In this document: positions 34,225-47,600 of the stretch, in pieces
Layout: each line of letters opens with the position of its first letter
Numbering within the stretch: position 1 is the first letter of the stretch
NCBI GenBank assembly: GCA_014529385.2
Contig: CM043969.1
Coordinates: 21,889,946-21,953,945 of the forward strand
Direction of reading: 5' to 3'
Length of the DNA: 64,000 nucleotides
Source of the DNA: Adiantum capillus-veneris
Lineage: Eukaryota > Streptophyta > Polypodiopsida > Polypodiales > Pteridaceae
The notes under the pieces: model-generated
The model's database searches: none
What the model saw: only the letters and a program-made list of their open reading frames with translations
Told to the model about the DNA's origin: nothing
Made by a program: the position numbers and the translations under genes

Positions 34225-35188
34225 AAATCACTAGAATTTAAATTACCAATTGTAAACATGTGGAAGTCAATCGTAGGATTTTATTCAAGGTAAATTCAGT
34301 ATTATAAACCTTGCAACTATTGGTACACAAGGCAACACTAGTCTAAACTATAATTTTTTGTGACAAAACTTGTACACCCTACACTTTAATAAAAATTAGT
34401 ACTTAAGTGAATACTGAAGGCCACATAAAGTTAACAATGATTTACTTGATTGAGATTTGATCCATAAAAATTCATATTAAGACATCTAATTAAGACTTCT
34501 ATTCATATAAATACTTGAAAACATCAAACAAAGTCACCACCAACAAACTATGTGTCTCCTCATTCAAGTCGACCAATAGTCTCAACACATGCATAGCCAT
34601 AACCTCTTGATTTAATGTCTAAAGATAAACCTTTATCCAAAGGTATTAATTTTGGATAAAATATATAGCTACATTTTGGACACTTGTACAATGAGAGGTA
34701 TTTTCATTATCCAACATGTTTCCCTTTTCTACAAATTTACAAATACATACCTAGTTAATCTCTCTCTTTTTCTATATTCAATTCTTCTGTCAATAGAGAC
34801 CTTAATAAAAGCAAGGTATACTACTTGTCCAAGCCAATGCAAGGAAATGGCTATTGTTTTAAGTCTACCACAATTAGACTCCACTAAAGGTTCACCACCA
34901 CACTTGTTTGAACTAGCCTCCATGGAAGGTCCACCACTTGTCCAAGATATAAGGGGTTGTTTGAAGGTCTAACACACTTCTTGAGATTGGGATCTATGTA
35001 TGGTTCACCTATGCATGCTAGCCTTGAAAGTATAAAATAAAGGGGGTAGTATGAGGTCTAAAACTCATTGATTCAAGCTCTTAAGTCTAGGTTAGTGGTT
35101 TTTTTAAATCTAACGGTTCATCACTCAAAAATTATAAGATTGTTATGTACATTTAAACCTTTAATTCTTGAAGATGAAAAAGATGGAC
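34225..35188. repeat. Intergenic/intronic sequence with satellite-core motifs
   Basis: Between about 34812 and 34990 several diverged satellite-core blocks occur (TACTTGTCCAAGC, GTCCACCACTTGTCCAAG). The rest is AT-rich with no supported coding. It separates FCP1-like copy A from the ParB-like gene and may hold introns of either. Confidence 0.45.
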
Positions 35189-37990
35189 TCAAAAAATACT
35201 ACATAAAGCAAAACCTAACATTAAGACTATCAAATCAACAAGAATAGATGTTAACATATACAAAAAGTTCAAAACATATGTCCTTTTATTTCCAAGTTGG
35301 TCTTCTTCTCCTTCTTCTTCTTGCGGAGAAATATCTTCTCTGATTTTCACATAGTCAGCTAATTGCAAAGTAGGTTGTTGATCTTGAAGGCGAGACCACT
35401 TTTCTATATCAGCATGGGCCTTAGCAAATTTGAGAAGCCTGGTTGCTAAGGTTCCTTGATCTTTCACGCTCTCAACTAAGAAGATGACGTCTTTTTTTTG
35501 TTGTAATTCTTATTGTGCAACCAGAGAGCCATCACTTAGGAGATCTACAAGCTTGCGATCTTCAAAACAAAATGTATGAATGTAGTGCTTGATGAAAAAT
35601 CTTTTTTTGGCTTCCAAATATTGAAAATCTGACATGCTTTCATTTTCTACTTGACGCAAAGAACAATTAATTGGCATGGAATGTTGTTATGCTCTCCTTC
35701 TCAGGTCTTCAAATGCATTACCTTGTCCCATGAAGGCAATAACCACAAGGAATTGAATTGCTCCTTTGCAAGGTGCTAATGGAAAGTGATGCAAGACACC
35801 ACAACAATGGTAGCTCACGTTATCTCCCATACTCTGGAACGCACATTGCAATTTTGTGAGTTTAGAGAAATCTTTAAATGCAAGAAACACAAATTCACGA
35901 TCAATTGAGCCTTCAGAAATAGCCAACATCCCATCCAAAGCATTGTTAAATATCTCCTCACTCCGCTGCAATTTATCCCCATAGTGTTTTGTCAAGTCTA
36001 AAATGCATAAGCCAAAAGGAATTTGGTTGTTGAAGTGGCACTTCAAGTAGAGATTTGCTTCCATCTGTAGGTTCACCACATAGATGGACCATGGAAAATC
36101 AAGAGACTCAATTTTCTCCTTCTCAAGGTGAATTTCCCATTGCATGTATTTTATAGCTTCATTCGGAAAATCCATTTTCTTTGTTCCACGTTTCAAGTTA
36201 TTTTTGAGCCATTGCTCACATAGCATTAGAATGGTTTTATAAAATTCATGATCGATTTTATACATGCTGACTATTTCCACCCAATCTTTACACTGTGCTG
36301 ACTCGTTCAAAGCATTGAAGCCTTCAAGAAGTGCGTCTTGAATGAGTTTGTCTTGTTTGAGTTGCTTGATTTGATCATACATATCAATTAGATCACCATA
36401 TTTTGCACTCTTTGACAATAAAATCTTCTCTTGTTTAATTTCTTCTTGAATGATCTTTACCTCTAATTCCTCAAGACAGCAAAGAAATCTGAATATTGTT
36501 GTTGGGGTTTTCTTGTTCTCCTCTTCAAGCCTTGTAATAATTTGTAGCCAACAATTATAAACTTCATTGCAATATGTAACCATGTGTGCCTGTTTAGCAA
36601 TCCAACTTTCTCATGCACTCATTCTTGCCAATTGAAGAAAAGTCTAGAAAGAAATATAACACCAAGGCGAAGATTGAACTCAAATGTTCAATTAAAGACA
36701 ATAAGAAAGAAGAAGAAAGACACTTACATCCCATCCAACACGAGATATATGTCCCTCTGCAACTCCACTTGCTACCCTTGATCGTCGTCCTGAATAGATC
36801 CATTGACTTTGCAAATGCCACAATATTTGACTGTAAGGTTGCTTGACATACAATGCTTTAGCCTCATAAGCAATGGCAGATATAGCAGTTGAAACCATTG
36901 GAGGAGCATTTACAACAATACGAGCCTTCAAAATTTATACACGTCAATCAATCTTTGAAATATCTCTTTTTTTTTGTTCATTGTGAAGCAAAACTTTTGA
37001 GGCATAAATTGAATGTTGGCCATCACGAATCCAATAATGATAATCTTGTAGTTTGCCCTCTTGTACCTCTTCTGCCGCCAAAGGTATACCCTTCTTTGCC
37101 TTTGCATTTTGAAAAGGCATTAAATATGCACACACTAAAGGCTTAGTTGTACTCTGGAAAAATCCAAATAGCATGGTTTTAGTATGTTTTCCATCAATAG
37201 TACGTACATTATAGTGATCAAGAGCCAGCCAACAATTTTGAATAGGGATATCAAACTCCTTATATTGGAAAGGGAAATAGCTTATATACTTCTTAATTCC
37301 ACCTATATCTTTTTCTTGTGCTTTCATGGCCTGTGCCTCTAGAGCTTTTCGATCCACAATTCTCATCTTGGACATTGAACCTTGTGTTGAGGATGCTCTA
37401 GATGCATTGTCTACATCCAAAATAGAACTAGTCTCCTTAGGTGCTGCTTTTTTTACTTTGACTTTGTTGTTTATAGGTGGTCATGAAGCTTTCACCTTCT
37501 TTCCGTATAGTGTGGCTATGATGAAGCTTTGAAGTTGATCTGCTGTGACACCTTGAGTTGACTCTTCAATCTTCCATCCTCGAGAAAACATTGTCTCATC
37601 TTTATTTTGAGACATGCATGAAAATGCATATGCTCCTGGAGATAATTGGAATTCTTGATTCATTGGGACTATAATATCAATGCCTTCCACCTGCGGATCA
37701 ACTATAGAGATAGAGGCTTCCACTACTTTGCCAACATCTTCAAATAGACTATCATTCTCTTTCTTTGCAATAAATAGATGCACCTTATAAAATTGTGCAC
37801 CCTCCACACCATGTATATCGAGATACCAATTCCTTTGATCATTGCAAGTATATGAAATTGAGATAGCCACCCTTGTAACATTTCTTTTTGGTGCCACATC
37901 TTTCCCAAACAAAAAAAATTCAATTTTTACTAAATAATATAATCCACCACTTATCCAAACTACTTCCAAGGTGGTTTGTAGGTCCACCAC
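35189..37990 (-). pseudogene. Long gene with ParB/Srx-like DGQH motif and coiled coil
   Basis: One reading frame can be followed for 2.8 kb, broken only by stops at 37481, 36944, 36935, 35687 and 35510 (TGA, TGA, TAA, TAA, TAA). A GT-AG intron (donor GTAAGTG at 36727, acceptor AACAG ending at 36590; 138 bp, phase 0) joins the two halves in frame. The middle part has NVRTIDGKHTK and YHYWIRDGQHSIYASKVLL, resembling the D-G-Q-H-R core of ParB/sulfiredoxin-like domains. Downstream are a helical, charged region (about 36350-36580) and an acidic C-terminus. The first 25 codons or so overlap satellite-like DNA, so the 5' end is lost to the array that begins at about 37925. All stops fit C-to-T changes at CAA or CGA. 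Function unknown; recent inactivation is likely. Confidence 0.6.
36590..36727 (-). other. Predicted GT-AG intron
   Basis: On the minus strand GTAAGTG begins at 36727 and CTAAACAG ends at 36590. Removing the 138 bases keeps the frame (phase 0) and links WD to AHMVTYC. The interior is T-rich with many stops in the coding frame, as expected of a plant intron. Confidence 0.65.
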
Positions 37991-40900
37991 TTGTCCAAGC
38001 TAGCTCTATAGAAACAAGCTATCTCTATTGTTTCAAGGTCAATGTGTGAATGGAGTGTAGCTACTATGTTAGCATGAATGGTTTAGGGCAAAGGTCCACC
38101 ACTTGTCCAACCTACTATCCATTGTGTTATGGAGGCTTTAGCCCAAGGTGGCTTAAAGGTCCACCACATGTCCAAGGTAACTCTATCAAAACAAGCTATC
38201 TCTATTGTTTAACCTGTAATCTGGGTGTAGCTACTATGTTTACTACCATGGATGGTTTGGGGCATAGGTCTAACCCTTGTCCAACCTACTATCCAGTGTG
38301 TTATGGAGGTTTTACCCCAAACTTGTTTGAAGGTCCACCACCTGTCCAAGATAGTTCTATTCAAACAATCTATCTATGTTGTTTCAAGGTCAATGTGTGA
38401 TTGGAGTTTAGCTACTATGTCTATTAGCATGGCTGGTTTGGGGAAGAGGTCCACCACCTACTATCCATTGTATTATAGAGGTTTTTGCCCTAGGTGGTTT
38501 GAATGTCCACACCTGTCTAAGCTAGATCTATTGAAAGAAGTTATCTCTATTGTTTCAAGGTCAATGTGCGAAAGGAGTGTAGCTACTATGTTTACTACCA
38601 TGGATGGATTGGTACAGAGGTCCACCCCTTGTACAACCAACTAATCATTGTGTTATGGAGGTTTTAGCCCAAGGTGGTTTAAAGTTCTACCATATGTCCA
38701 AGCTAGCTCTATTCAATAGTCCTATCTCTATTGTTTGAAGCTCAATTTGTGAATGGAGTGTAGCTACTAGATTTACTATCATGGATGGTTTGGGGCAGAG
38801 GTCCACCACTTGTCCAACCTACTGTCCACACTGTTCTTGAAGATTTAGCCCAGGTTGATTTGATGATCCACCACTTGTCCAAGCTAGATAAATGACACAA
38901 ATATATCTCTATTGTTTCAAATTCAATGTGTAAATGGAGTGTATCTACTTTGTTTACTAGCATGGATGGTTTGGGGCAAAGCTCCACCACTTGTCCAGCC
39001 TACTATCCATTGTGTTATAGACGTTTTAGCCCAAAATTGTTTGAAGGTCCACCACATGTTCAAGCTAGTTCCATTGAAAGAAGCTATCTCTATTGTTTCA
39101 AGGTCAATGTGTAAATGGAGTGTAGCCACTTTCTTAACTACCATGGATGGTTTCGGGTAGAGGTCCACCACTTGTCCAACCTACTTTCCATTGCGTTATC
39201 GAGGTTTTAGGCCAAGGTTGTTTGAAGGTCCACCACCTCTTCAAGCTAGTGCTATTGAAAGAATCTATCTCTATTATTTGAAGGTCAATGTGTGAATGGA
39301 GTGTAACTACTATGTTTATTACCATATATAGTATCGAGCATAGGTCCACCACTTGTCCAACCTACTATTCATTGTGTTACGGAGATTATAGCCCAAGGTG
39401 GTTTGAAGGTGGACCACCTGTTCAAGCTATCTCTAATGTTTCAAGGTCAATGTGTGAATGGAGTGTAGCTACTATCTCTATCACCATGAATAGTTTGGCG
39501 CATAGGTCCACAACTTGTCCAACCTACTATCCCTTACGCTATGGTGGGTTTAGCTCATTTGAAGGTCTACCACATGTCCAAAAGCTATCTCTATTTAATA
39601 GTCGTATCTCTATTTTTTGAAGGTCAATGTGTGAATGTAGTGTAGCTATTATGTTTACTACCATGGATGGTATGTCGTAGACCTCCACCACTTGTCCAAC
39701 CTACTATCCCTTGTGTAATACATTTTTTAGGCCAAGGAGGTTTGAAGGTCCACCACCTGTCTAAGATGGATCTATTGAATGAATCTATCTCTATTCTTTG
39801 AAGGTCAATGTGTGAATGGAGTGTAGCTACTATGTTTACTACCATGGATGGTTTGGGGTAGAGATCCATCGCTTGTCCAACCTGCTATCCATTGTGTTAT
39901 GGAGATTTTAGTGTTATGTAGTTTGAAGGTTAATCTGTGAACAAAGTGTAGCTACTATGTTTACTACCATGGATGGTTTGGGACAGAGGTCCACCACTTG
40001 TCCAACCTACTAACCATTGTCTAATGAAGTTTTTTCCCCAAGGTGGTTTGAAGGCCCACCACCTGTCCAAGCTAGCTTTATTGAATAGTCCTATCTCTAG
40101 TCTGATAACGTGGATGGCTTGAAGGTCCACCGCTTGTCCAACCTAGATCTATTGGAAGAATCTATCTCTATTGTTTGAAGGTCAATGTGTGAATGGAGTA
40201 GAACTGCTATCTTTACTACCATTGATGATTTGGGATGGAGGTCCACGACTTGTCCACCCTACTAACCATTGCGTTGTAGAGGTTTTAGCCCAAGGTTGTT
40301 TGAAGATCCACCACCTATCCAAGCTAGCTATATTGAAAGAATCTGCCACTATTGTTTCAAGATTAAAGTGTGAATGGAGTCTAGCTACTATGTTTAGTAC
40401 AATGGAGGGTTTGGGATAGAGGTCCATCACTTGTACAACCTACAAACCATTGTGTTATGGATGTTTTATCCTGAGGTGGTTTGAAGCTCCACCACCTCTC
40501 CAAGATAGCTCTATTAAATATTCCTATCTCTACTCTAATAGCATGGATGGTTTGGGGTAGAGTTCTAGCACTTGTCCAACCTACTATCCATTGTGTTATT
40601 GAGGTTTTATCCCAACGTGGTTTGAAGGTACACCACTTGTTTAAGCTTGCTCTATTGAAAGAACCTACCTCTATTGTTTGAAGTTCAATGTGTGATGGAG
40701 TGTAGCTACTATGTTTACTACCATGGATGGCTTGGGTATAGGACAATCAATTATCCAACTTACTTGCCATTGTGTTATGCAGGTTTTAGCCCTATGTGGT
40801 TTGAAGGTCCACTACCTGTCCAAGCTCGCTCTTTTGAATAGTCCTATCTCTACTCTTATAGAGTGGATGGTTTTGGCTAGAGGTCCAACACTTGTCCAAC

Positions 40901-42408
40901 CTAATATCCATTGTGTTAGAGAGGTTTTAGCCCAAGGCGGTTTGAAGGTCCACCACCTATTCAAGCTGGATCTATTGAAAAAAGCTATCTTTACTCTTTG
41001 AAGGTCAACGTGTGAATGGAGTGTAGATACTATATTTACTACCATGGATGGTTTGGGGTAGAGATCCACCACTTGTCAAACCTTCTATCCATTGTGTTAT
41101 GGAGGTTTAAGTCCAAGGTGGTTTGAAGGCCCACCACCTATCCAAGCTAGCTCTATGGAAAAATGCTATCTCTATTGTTTGAAGGTCATTTTGTAAATGG
41201 AGTGTAGCTACTATGTTTACTAGCATGGGTGGTTGGGGTAGAGGTCCACCACTTGTACAACCTACTTTCCATTGTGTTTTTAAGGTTTTAACCCTGGTTG
41301 ATTTGAAGATCCACCACCTATCCAAGCTAGATATACTGAACAAAGCTATCTCTATTGTTTCAAAGTGAGTGTGTGAATGGAGTGTAGCTTCTTTTTTTAC
41401 TACCATGGATGGTTTGGGGGAAAGCTCCACCGATTGTCCAACCTACTATCCATTATGTTATGGAGGTTTTAGCGCATGATTGTTTGAAGGTACACCACGT
41501 GTCCAAGCTAGCTCCTTTGAAAGAATCTATCGATACTGTTTCAAAGTCAATGTGTGAATGCAATGTAACTACTTTTTTTATTAACATGGATGGTTTGGGA
41601 CAAAGATCCACCACTTGTACAACCTACTATCTATTGAGGTTTTAGCCCAAGGTTGTTTGAAGGTCCACCACCTATCAAAGCTAGCTCTATTGAGTAGTCC
41701 TATCTCTAGTTTGATCACGTGGATGGTTTGGGGTAGCGATCCACCACTTGTCCAACTTACTAACCATTGTGTTATGGAGGTTTTAGCCCATGGTGGTTTG
41801 AAGGTCCACCACCTGTCCAAGCTAGATCTATTGAAAAATCTATCTCTATTTCTTGAAGGTCAATGTGTGAATGGAGTAGAGCTATTATGTTTCCTAACAT
41901 TCATGGTTTGGGGCAGAGGTCCACCACTTTTAAAAACTACTAACCATTGCATTATGGAGTTTTTAGCCCAAGGTTGTTTGAAGATCAACCACCTATCCAA
42001 GCTAGATCTATTGAAAGAATCTATCACTATTGTTTGAAGGTTAAAGTGTGAATGGAGTCTAGCTACTATGTTTACTACCATGAAGGGTTTGGGACAGACT
42101 TCCATCACTTGTCCAACCTACTAACCATTGTATTATGGAGGTTTTAGCACAAGGTGGTTTTAAGGTCTACCTCGTGTCAAAGCTAGCTCCATTGAATAGT
42201 CCTATCTCTAGTTTGATGACATGGATGGTTTAGGGTAGAGGTACGGCACTTTTCCAACCAACTATCCATTGTGTTATTGAGGTTTTATCCCAAGCTGGTT
42301 TGAAGGTCCACCACATATCCAAGCTAGATATATTAAAAGAATCTATCTCTATTGTTTAAAGGTAAATGTGTGAATGGAGTAGAGCTACTATGTTTACTAC
42401 CATTGATG
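37925..42408. repeat. 180-bp satellite array, left block
   Basis: About 25 diverged monomers with typical spacing of 172-183 bp. Hallmarks are GGTCCACCACTTGTCCAACC, TATCCATTGTGTTATGGAGG, TTTTAGCCCAAGGTGGTTTG and AATGTGTGAATGGAGTGTAG. Each monomer has two GGTCCACCAC..TGTCCAA boxes about 66 bp apart. From about 40.0 kb shorter monomers with GAATAGTCCTATCTCTA alternate with full ones. Many short ORFs on both strands are by-products. E3 splits the array at 42409-42413 (GTTTG). Confidence 0.93.
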
Positions 42409-42413
42409 GTTTG

Positions 42414-42663
42414 TGTGCGCTCCTTGCCACACTATCGAAGCAAGGGACTTGCCAATACACCGTATGCGAGCCACAAACGGCTCCAAGCACACAACAAGCC
42501 TAAACTAGCAAGGTCAAGAAAACAAAGGGTGTGTCACTCACCGCTCTACGCTCACCTTCGTGGTGGATTCCTCGCCGCGATGAAGAAGAAGCTGCAGTCG
42601 TGCCGCGCTCAACCGCTTCGCCGCCGTCGTGCCTTCGTAATGCTCGATCGCACACACACTCTC

Positions 42664-42694
<31 letters not shown>

Positions 42695-42987
42695 AGGAGG
42701 TGAAGAAGAAGAAGATGGAGATGGAGCAAGAGCACTCTTCAATTGCACAAACGAGAGAATGAGTAAAAATTAGGTTTAGTTGGCTTTTATAGGAGCTCAC
42801 CCCATTCACACTTGGGCGCCCATGCTTAACCAACTAATCCCTTGAATGTCCAAGTTAAAGTGCGTCTCTCATCGGCGATCACTCTACCTTTCCCTATTGG
42901 TCCGACAAGCCCGGTACCTGACTCTACCAAATACATAATACGCGTCCATCGTAGGTGATGGGTGTCCGTGTGCCGTGAGGGTTAACA
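42414..42987 (-). repeat. E3 3' LTR (574 bp)
   Basis: Pair of 50505-51078. TATA box CCTATAAAAGCC (minus strand) at 42782-42793. It contains a CT tract followed by a CA tract (about 42661-42693) whose proportions differ from the partner although total length is equal. Confidence 0.93.
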
Positions 42988-43000
42988 TGCCCCCCTTCCT
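42988..43000 (-). promoter_or_regulatory. E3 polypurine tract
   Basis: AGGAAGGGGGGCA on the minus strand lies directly before the 3' LTR. Confidence 0.85.
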
Positions 43001-44606
43001 GATGTAGATTCCATCCTCGGAAGCTATTGAGTTGAAGCTGGGTCGTCGAGGTGGAAGAGCATTTGAGATGAATGTCCTTAGCCTTCTTCAGTCACTGCAA
43101 AATCAAACAACATTGGCACAGTAATTGCATTCTCTTAAAAAGCATATGCAGTTTTAGGTAGACAAATTGATTGGTCAAAGAATTTCAAACAATTTGATAG
43201 CAATGAACATTAAATTGCAATGTAATCAAATGCATAAACAGATGTAAAGGCAAAAAAGTAAACAAGTTTGGGGTCACTAATTTGACGGTCGAAAAGCACT
43301 AGAGATCGAATATTAATACCATGGGTAAGCTTCTTAATTTTCTGTGGTCAATTAAGTTGTTTAATCGCGAGAGCCAAGTATTCATGTTCGAGGGCTGACT
43401 AGAGGCTATATCTAGAAAACCTTGTAGTTAAGCTACCATAAAAGGAATTTCTCATGAAATCATCGCCTGACTGATTACTTTTTCTTTGACCCCCCAAGGT
43501 CTTTTCACAGTGATTCAATTATGATGTGTGTGCTTATTTTGTATGCCTTGGGTTTTTTGCTTTTCAAGGAAAAGCGCCCACACTGGGAACCTCTAGGGCT
43601 CTAGTACCATAGGCGATACATGTGAGTGAAGTACCAAATCAAGCTGAGATTTCTCTTCCAGCTTAAAATTTTACATTGTAGCACTTTGATTTTTTGTTTG
43701 TTCATTTTCATCATTTTAATTTTGTAACTTTGGGGGGTCATATAACACTGATACACTCCCCAGGCTCATCACATTAGTAAACTCCCTTTATAATACTTAA
43801 GCTAAAGGTCAATAGGGTTAAGCCCACTAGAAAGCCCTAGTACATTTCATACAATGCTGCCTAAATCGGATTAAGAACCTAAGTAACCATTGTTTATTAG
43901 GAAGGCATTCCCCATGGTATTAAGAGAAGATTTCTAATACCTAGCTTGGTCAAACTAGCTTAGTCGGACTGCTTGATTTTTACACCTAAACAAGTGATTA
44001 TGACAAAACATTACATTGAATTAAATGTTTGATACTAAGCCAATGCGCTGAATATTATGCTACCAATCACAATCAAAGCAGACAATCATAGATGCAAAAA
44101 GATAAGGGCAATGCTAATGGACAAGAAACACCTGTTTGTGTTGATGGTCGCGCTTGATTTGAAGGTTCCATGAAGGTCCAAATCCTATCAATAGCAACAC
44201 GCTCCTGTACACACTAGGAAACAAAAACAATACCTCTAGGAGGCACATCAGTGGGAAAAGAGAACTTTGCTAATCTCTCAACTCTAAAACAGAAACACTC
44301 CCATCGTACTAATCTTACCAACCCTCCATCACTCAAGTGATGAGGATCAAAGGTGTTTTATGGCATAGGTTTCTGTTTCACTGTACCAGATGTGACATGT
44401 GTAGGTCTGAGTCAATGTTTTGACTTTAATGTGCATACTCGTTTGCTAATTGCTCTTGCTCTTTTTTTTTTTTGTTTTTTTTTTGTGAGTATAAAGCTTT
44501 ATATGTACATTCCCTAAGATTGGAATTGAGAGGTCAGGGAAAAAGGTTGAGAGGGAAACAAATGAATGATGGATGTCCACAAACACTCCCCCCTTCCTTG
44601 GGTAGA
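43001..44606 (-). other. E3 non-coding 3' region
   Basis: Sequence between the gag-protease stop and the PPT, where an autonomous relative would carry pol. No RT or integrase remnant was seen in any frame. A T-rich run lies at 44461-44487. Confidence 0.7.
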
Positions 44607-47600
44607 TCATACCGTTTGAAATGAGCTTGTCACCCTTTGAAACCAATTGTTCCAGTTGGTAATAGGTGAGGATTTTTGCCAGTAGTTTGTTATTACCCTA
44701 GGTGCCTTGTCAAGCTGCAAGGGTGGTAAGGTACTCTCCCAGGATCGAACTTGAAGTGGTTCATTAGGTGATTCTTGAACACTGGGAGATGTGGATTCTT
44801 TTGTAGCTTCATTGAGGTCCACTACTATAGATGGAGGCTGTGTAGAAGCTTTTACCTCTATGGATGTATTACATGATGAGCTAGAATCTTCATGGGACTC
44901 CCCCCTTCCTGAGCTAGGTGGAACAAATCGTTCTTTCGTTGGTACCCAAACTAGCTCGGGAGCAGGTGTGTAGCATTTTGTGATTTTTTTCTTTCCACGC
45001 TCATTGATTCGTTTTGGAGCTACGGGATTGGGCTCACTTGGGTCAGGTGATAGGTAAGAGCACACTTTACGTTTGGGCACCCAGATTTGATCATTTCCTT
45101 CATAGTATCCTTGGGCTTCCAATAGTCGTTTAGGAATCCAACGCAGTGTTTCTTTACATTTCTTGGAGTGAGTGGTACGGTTCTTACAAGGCTTCTGTTT
45201 TTTTGCATCAACCATGCTCACTACAGAGGTTTTAGGGACCCACTTGTATGTTTTCTTCGTTACATTAGGATGAGTCTTGTCGGAAGCGATATGCATTGCT
45301 TGTAGCATATTTAAGGGTATAGGCATTTCATCCCCCTCAGGTGTTACCCAGGTCGTCCCCCTATTTCCCCAAGTGTCTATGGTTGATGCTAGGTGGACCC
45401 AATCCACATTGTCTGATTCCGTCATACCCGGTAACACATCCATGTAAGGAGAATCTTGGCCAATGTCTGTATCCTTCTTACAAGTGTAACAATATTGTAG
45501 TGGGGCCGAGTGAACTGTGGTGTCAGAGCGATGATCAATAATGGTTTTACTCCCTAAGGGGTGTACCTTACCAGTCACCAAATCCACTCTAAGGACAGAG
45601 TCTTGGAATTGCAAATAGACATGATTTTTAGACCAATCGTGAACCATTTGTGCTTCCCTCATGAATGGTCGTCCTAAAATCATTTCATATGACATAAGGT
45701 GTTTAGAGAAATCCATTACAATGAACGTATGTCGTACCTTGTGTCCTAGAACTTTGATCTTAAGATCCTTGAGCATCCCCATAGGTTTGGCTATGGTACC
45801 ATTTGCCATCTTTACCACAATGTTAGTAACACTGAGGCGGGGTTTTCCCATGGATTCCCAACAATCTTTTGTAACGATGCTAACTCCCGCACCACCATCA
45901 AGAATTCCCTTTATAGTTAATCCCTTGGTAGTGATGGGTAGGGTTGCATTAGACTCGTCGCCTTCAAAATACTGCCCTAATTCGTTAATGGGTACCTCGA
46001 TCACAGACTCGTGTCCATCTAAGTCAAGTGATTGCACATGATTTTCCTCATCAATCATAATCGAGTCAGGCCTATTTGGTTGAGCAAACTGCGGTAATCC
46101 CGTTCGTAGCTCTCCGTTAAGGAATGCTCGAAGTGCAAGGAATAACTCAGGATCTCCATACAGCTTTGCTATGATCGTGGTTCGGACCTCAGAAGACATG
46201 AAGTCCACTAGTTTGGCAACATTCATTGGCGTTTTGCAGGGTGTAGGTCCTTGACTAGGAACTAGTGAGGATGGAATCTCATATTCCTCAATGCGATCAG
46301 GTATTCCTTCGTTAAACATCCTTTCCAACAAGAAGGGTGTATGCTCACTTTCTGATGTCCTGTCCTCACTCCCTTCTTGGATGATACTAGATATGGCTAA
46401 CGGTCTATGGTTCATGTGGGGTGGATGAACTTGCGTGGGAAACACTGTGTCATGAATTTTTACATGCATGGGTTCTGGTTCTAGTTTCCTTTGAGTCTCC
46501 TCCACTAAACCTCTTAGATGTTTCACCTGCTCAATCTCGTCTACAGGGTTTGGGTACGTCCCAATCTTCTTTTTACGATTCTTCCCTTTTTGCCCCTGCG
46601 GTTTATCTTGGTGGTCTTGGATTGGATTTGGAAACACTTGTGGTGTTTTCAGAGGCTCTTTATGGTTTTCTCTCATTCGGTTTTCATTTGGTTCCATGTT
46701 ACGGTTTTCTTTGTCGGTCTTTCCCTTTGTGGTATTGGTTCTAGTCTCCATTGTCTCGACTGAATCTGAATCCTCCTCGAGGTCATTCATATACACGGGG
46801 TCATCTCCTGTTCCTATGTTTGTTTTGGAACTTGGCTTTGAATTTTCCGTATTCTGCGACTTCTTCCTGCGTGTCTTCTTTTTCTTTTCTTGGATAACTG
46901 ACGCGGTATCTCTCTCTTCGAGGATATGTCTTGGCCCTTGAAGCATGGACCGTGTAATCGCATAAGCGGGTGCGACGGGTGGTATTGGCGACGTCACACT
47001 AGCAATTTCGACCAAATTCAGGGGTGTGATTTTAGGCGCATTTGGGTTATAGGGGCATTGGGCAATCAAGTGATCTATGCCACAATGATTACATGTGAGT
47101 ATTGGCATTGCAGACGTGCTCCCTTGATTCACTTGCATCTGTGCAGCATTCTTTTGCAGTCTAATAGGGCACTCCGCTACTCGATGTGGTCCACCACACT
47201 CGTAGCATTGAAGAGGTGGCCTCCTAGCCTTGGTGTTGATATTTTGACCTCTGGATGCGAGAGCAGCAGCTTGATAAACCGGCTTGACTTGTCCCCAACA
47301 ATCTTCCATGTAGTATATAGGACACTCTTCCAATGTATCAAGTCCGTAGGCAATACTAGTGTCTATTTCCTCCTCACAACCATCTGCATAAGCATTTGAT
47401 AGCTCGCAACCCACTTGGTTCATAGGGGCGACTCTTGGATGCGGGGGCTGCGGTCCTAGCACAGGAGGTGGTAGCGGTGTAGCTTGTACAACATTTTGAG
47501 ATCTAGGGACCATGTGTTGTGGTAGTTGCTCAACAGGTGGAGTAGGCATCAATACAGGAGCTCGAGGCGCATCCGTCCAGGCTACAGGTGGTCTATTTGC

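Noticed and set aside
36584-37146. Plus-strand ORFs over the ParB-like gene
   Set aside because: They are shadows of the minus-strand frame and its intron.
37925-42408. CRISPR-like repeat/spacer pattern
   Set aside because: Monomers are contiguous, diverged and 180 bp long, with no short exact repeats or unique spacers; the DNA is eukaryotic.
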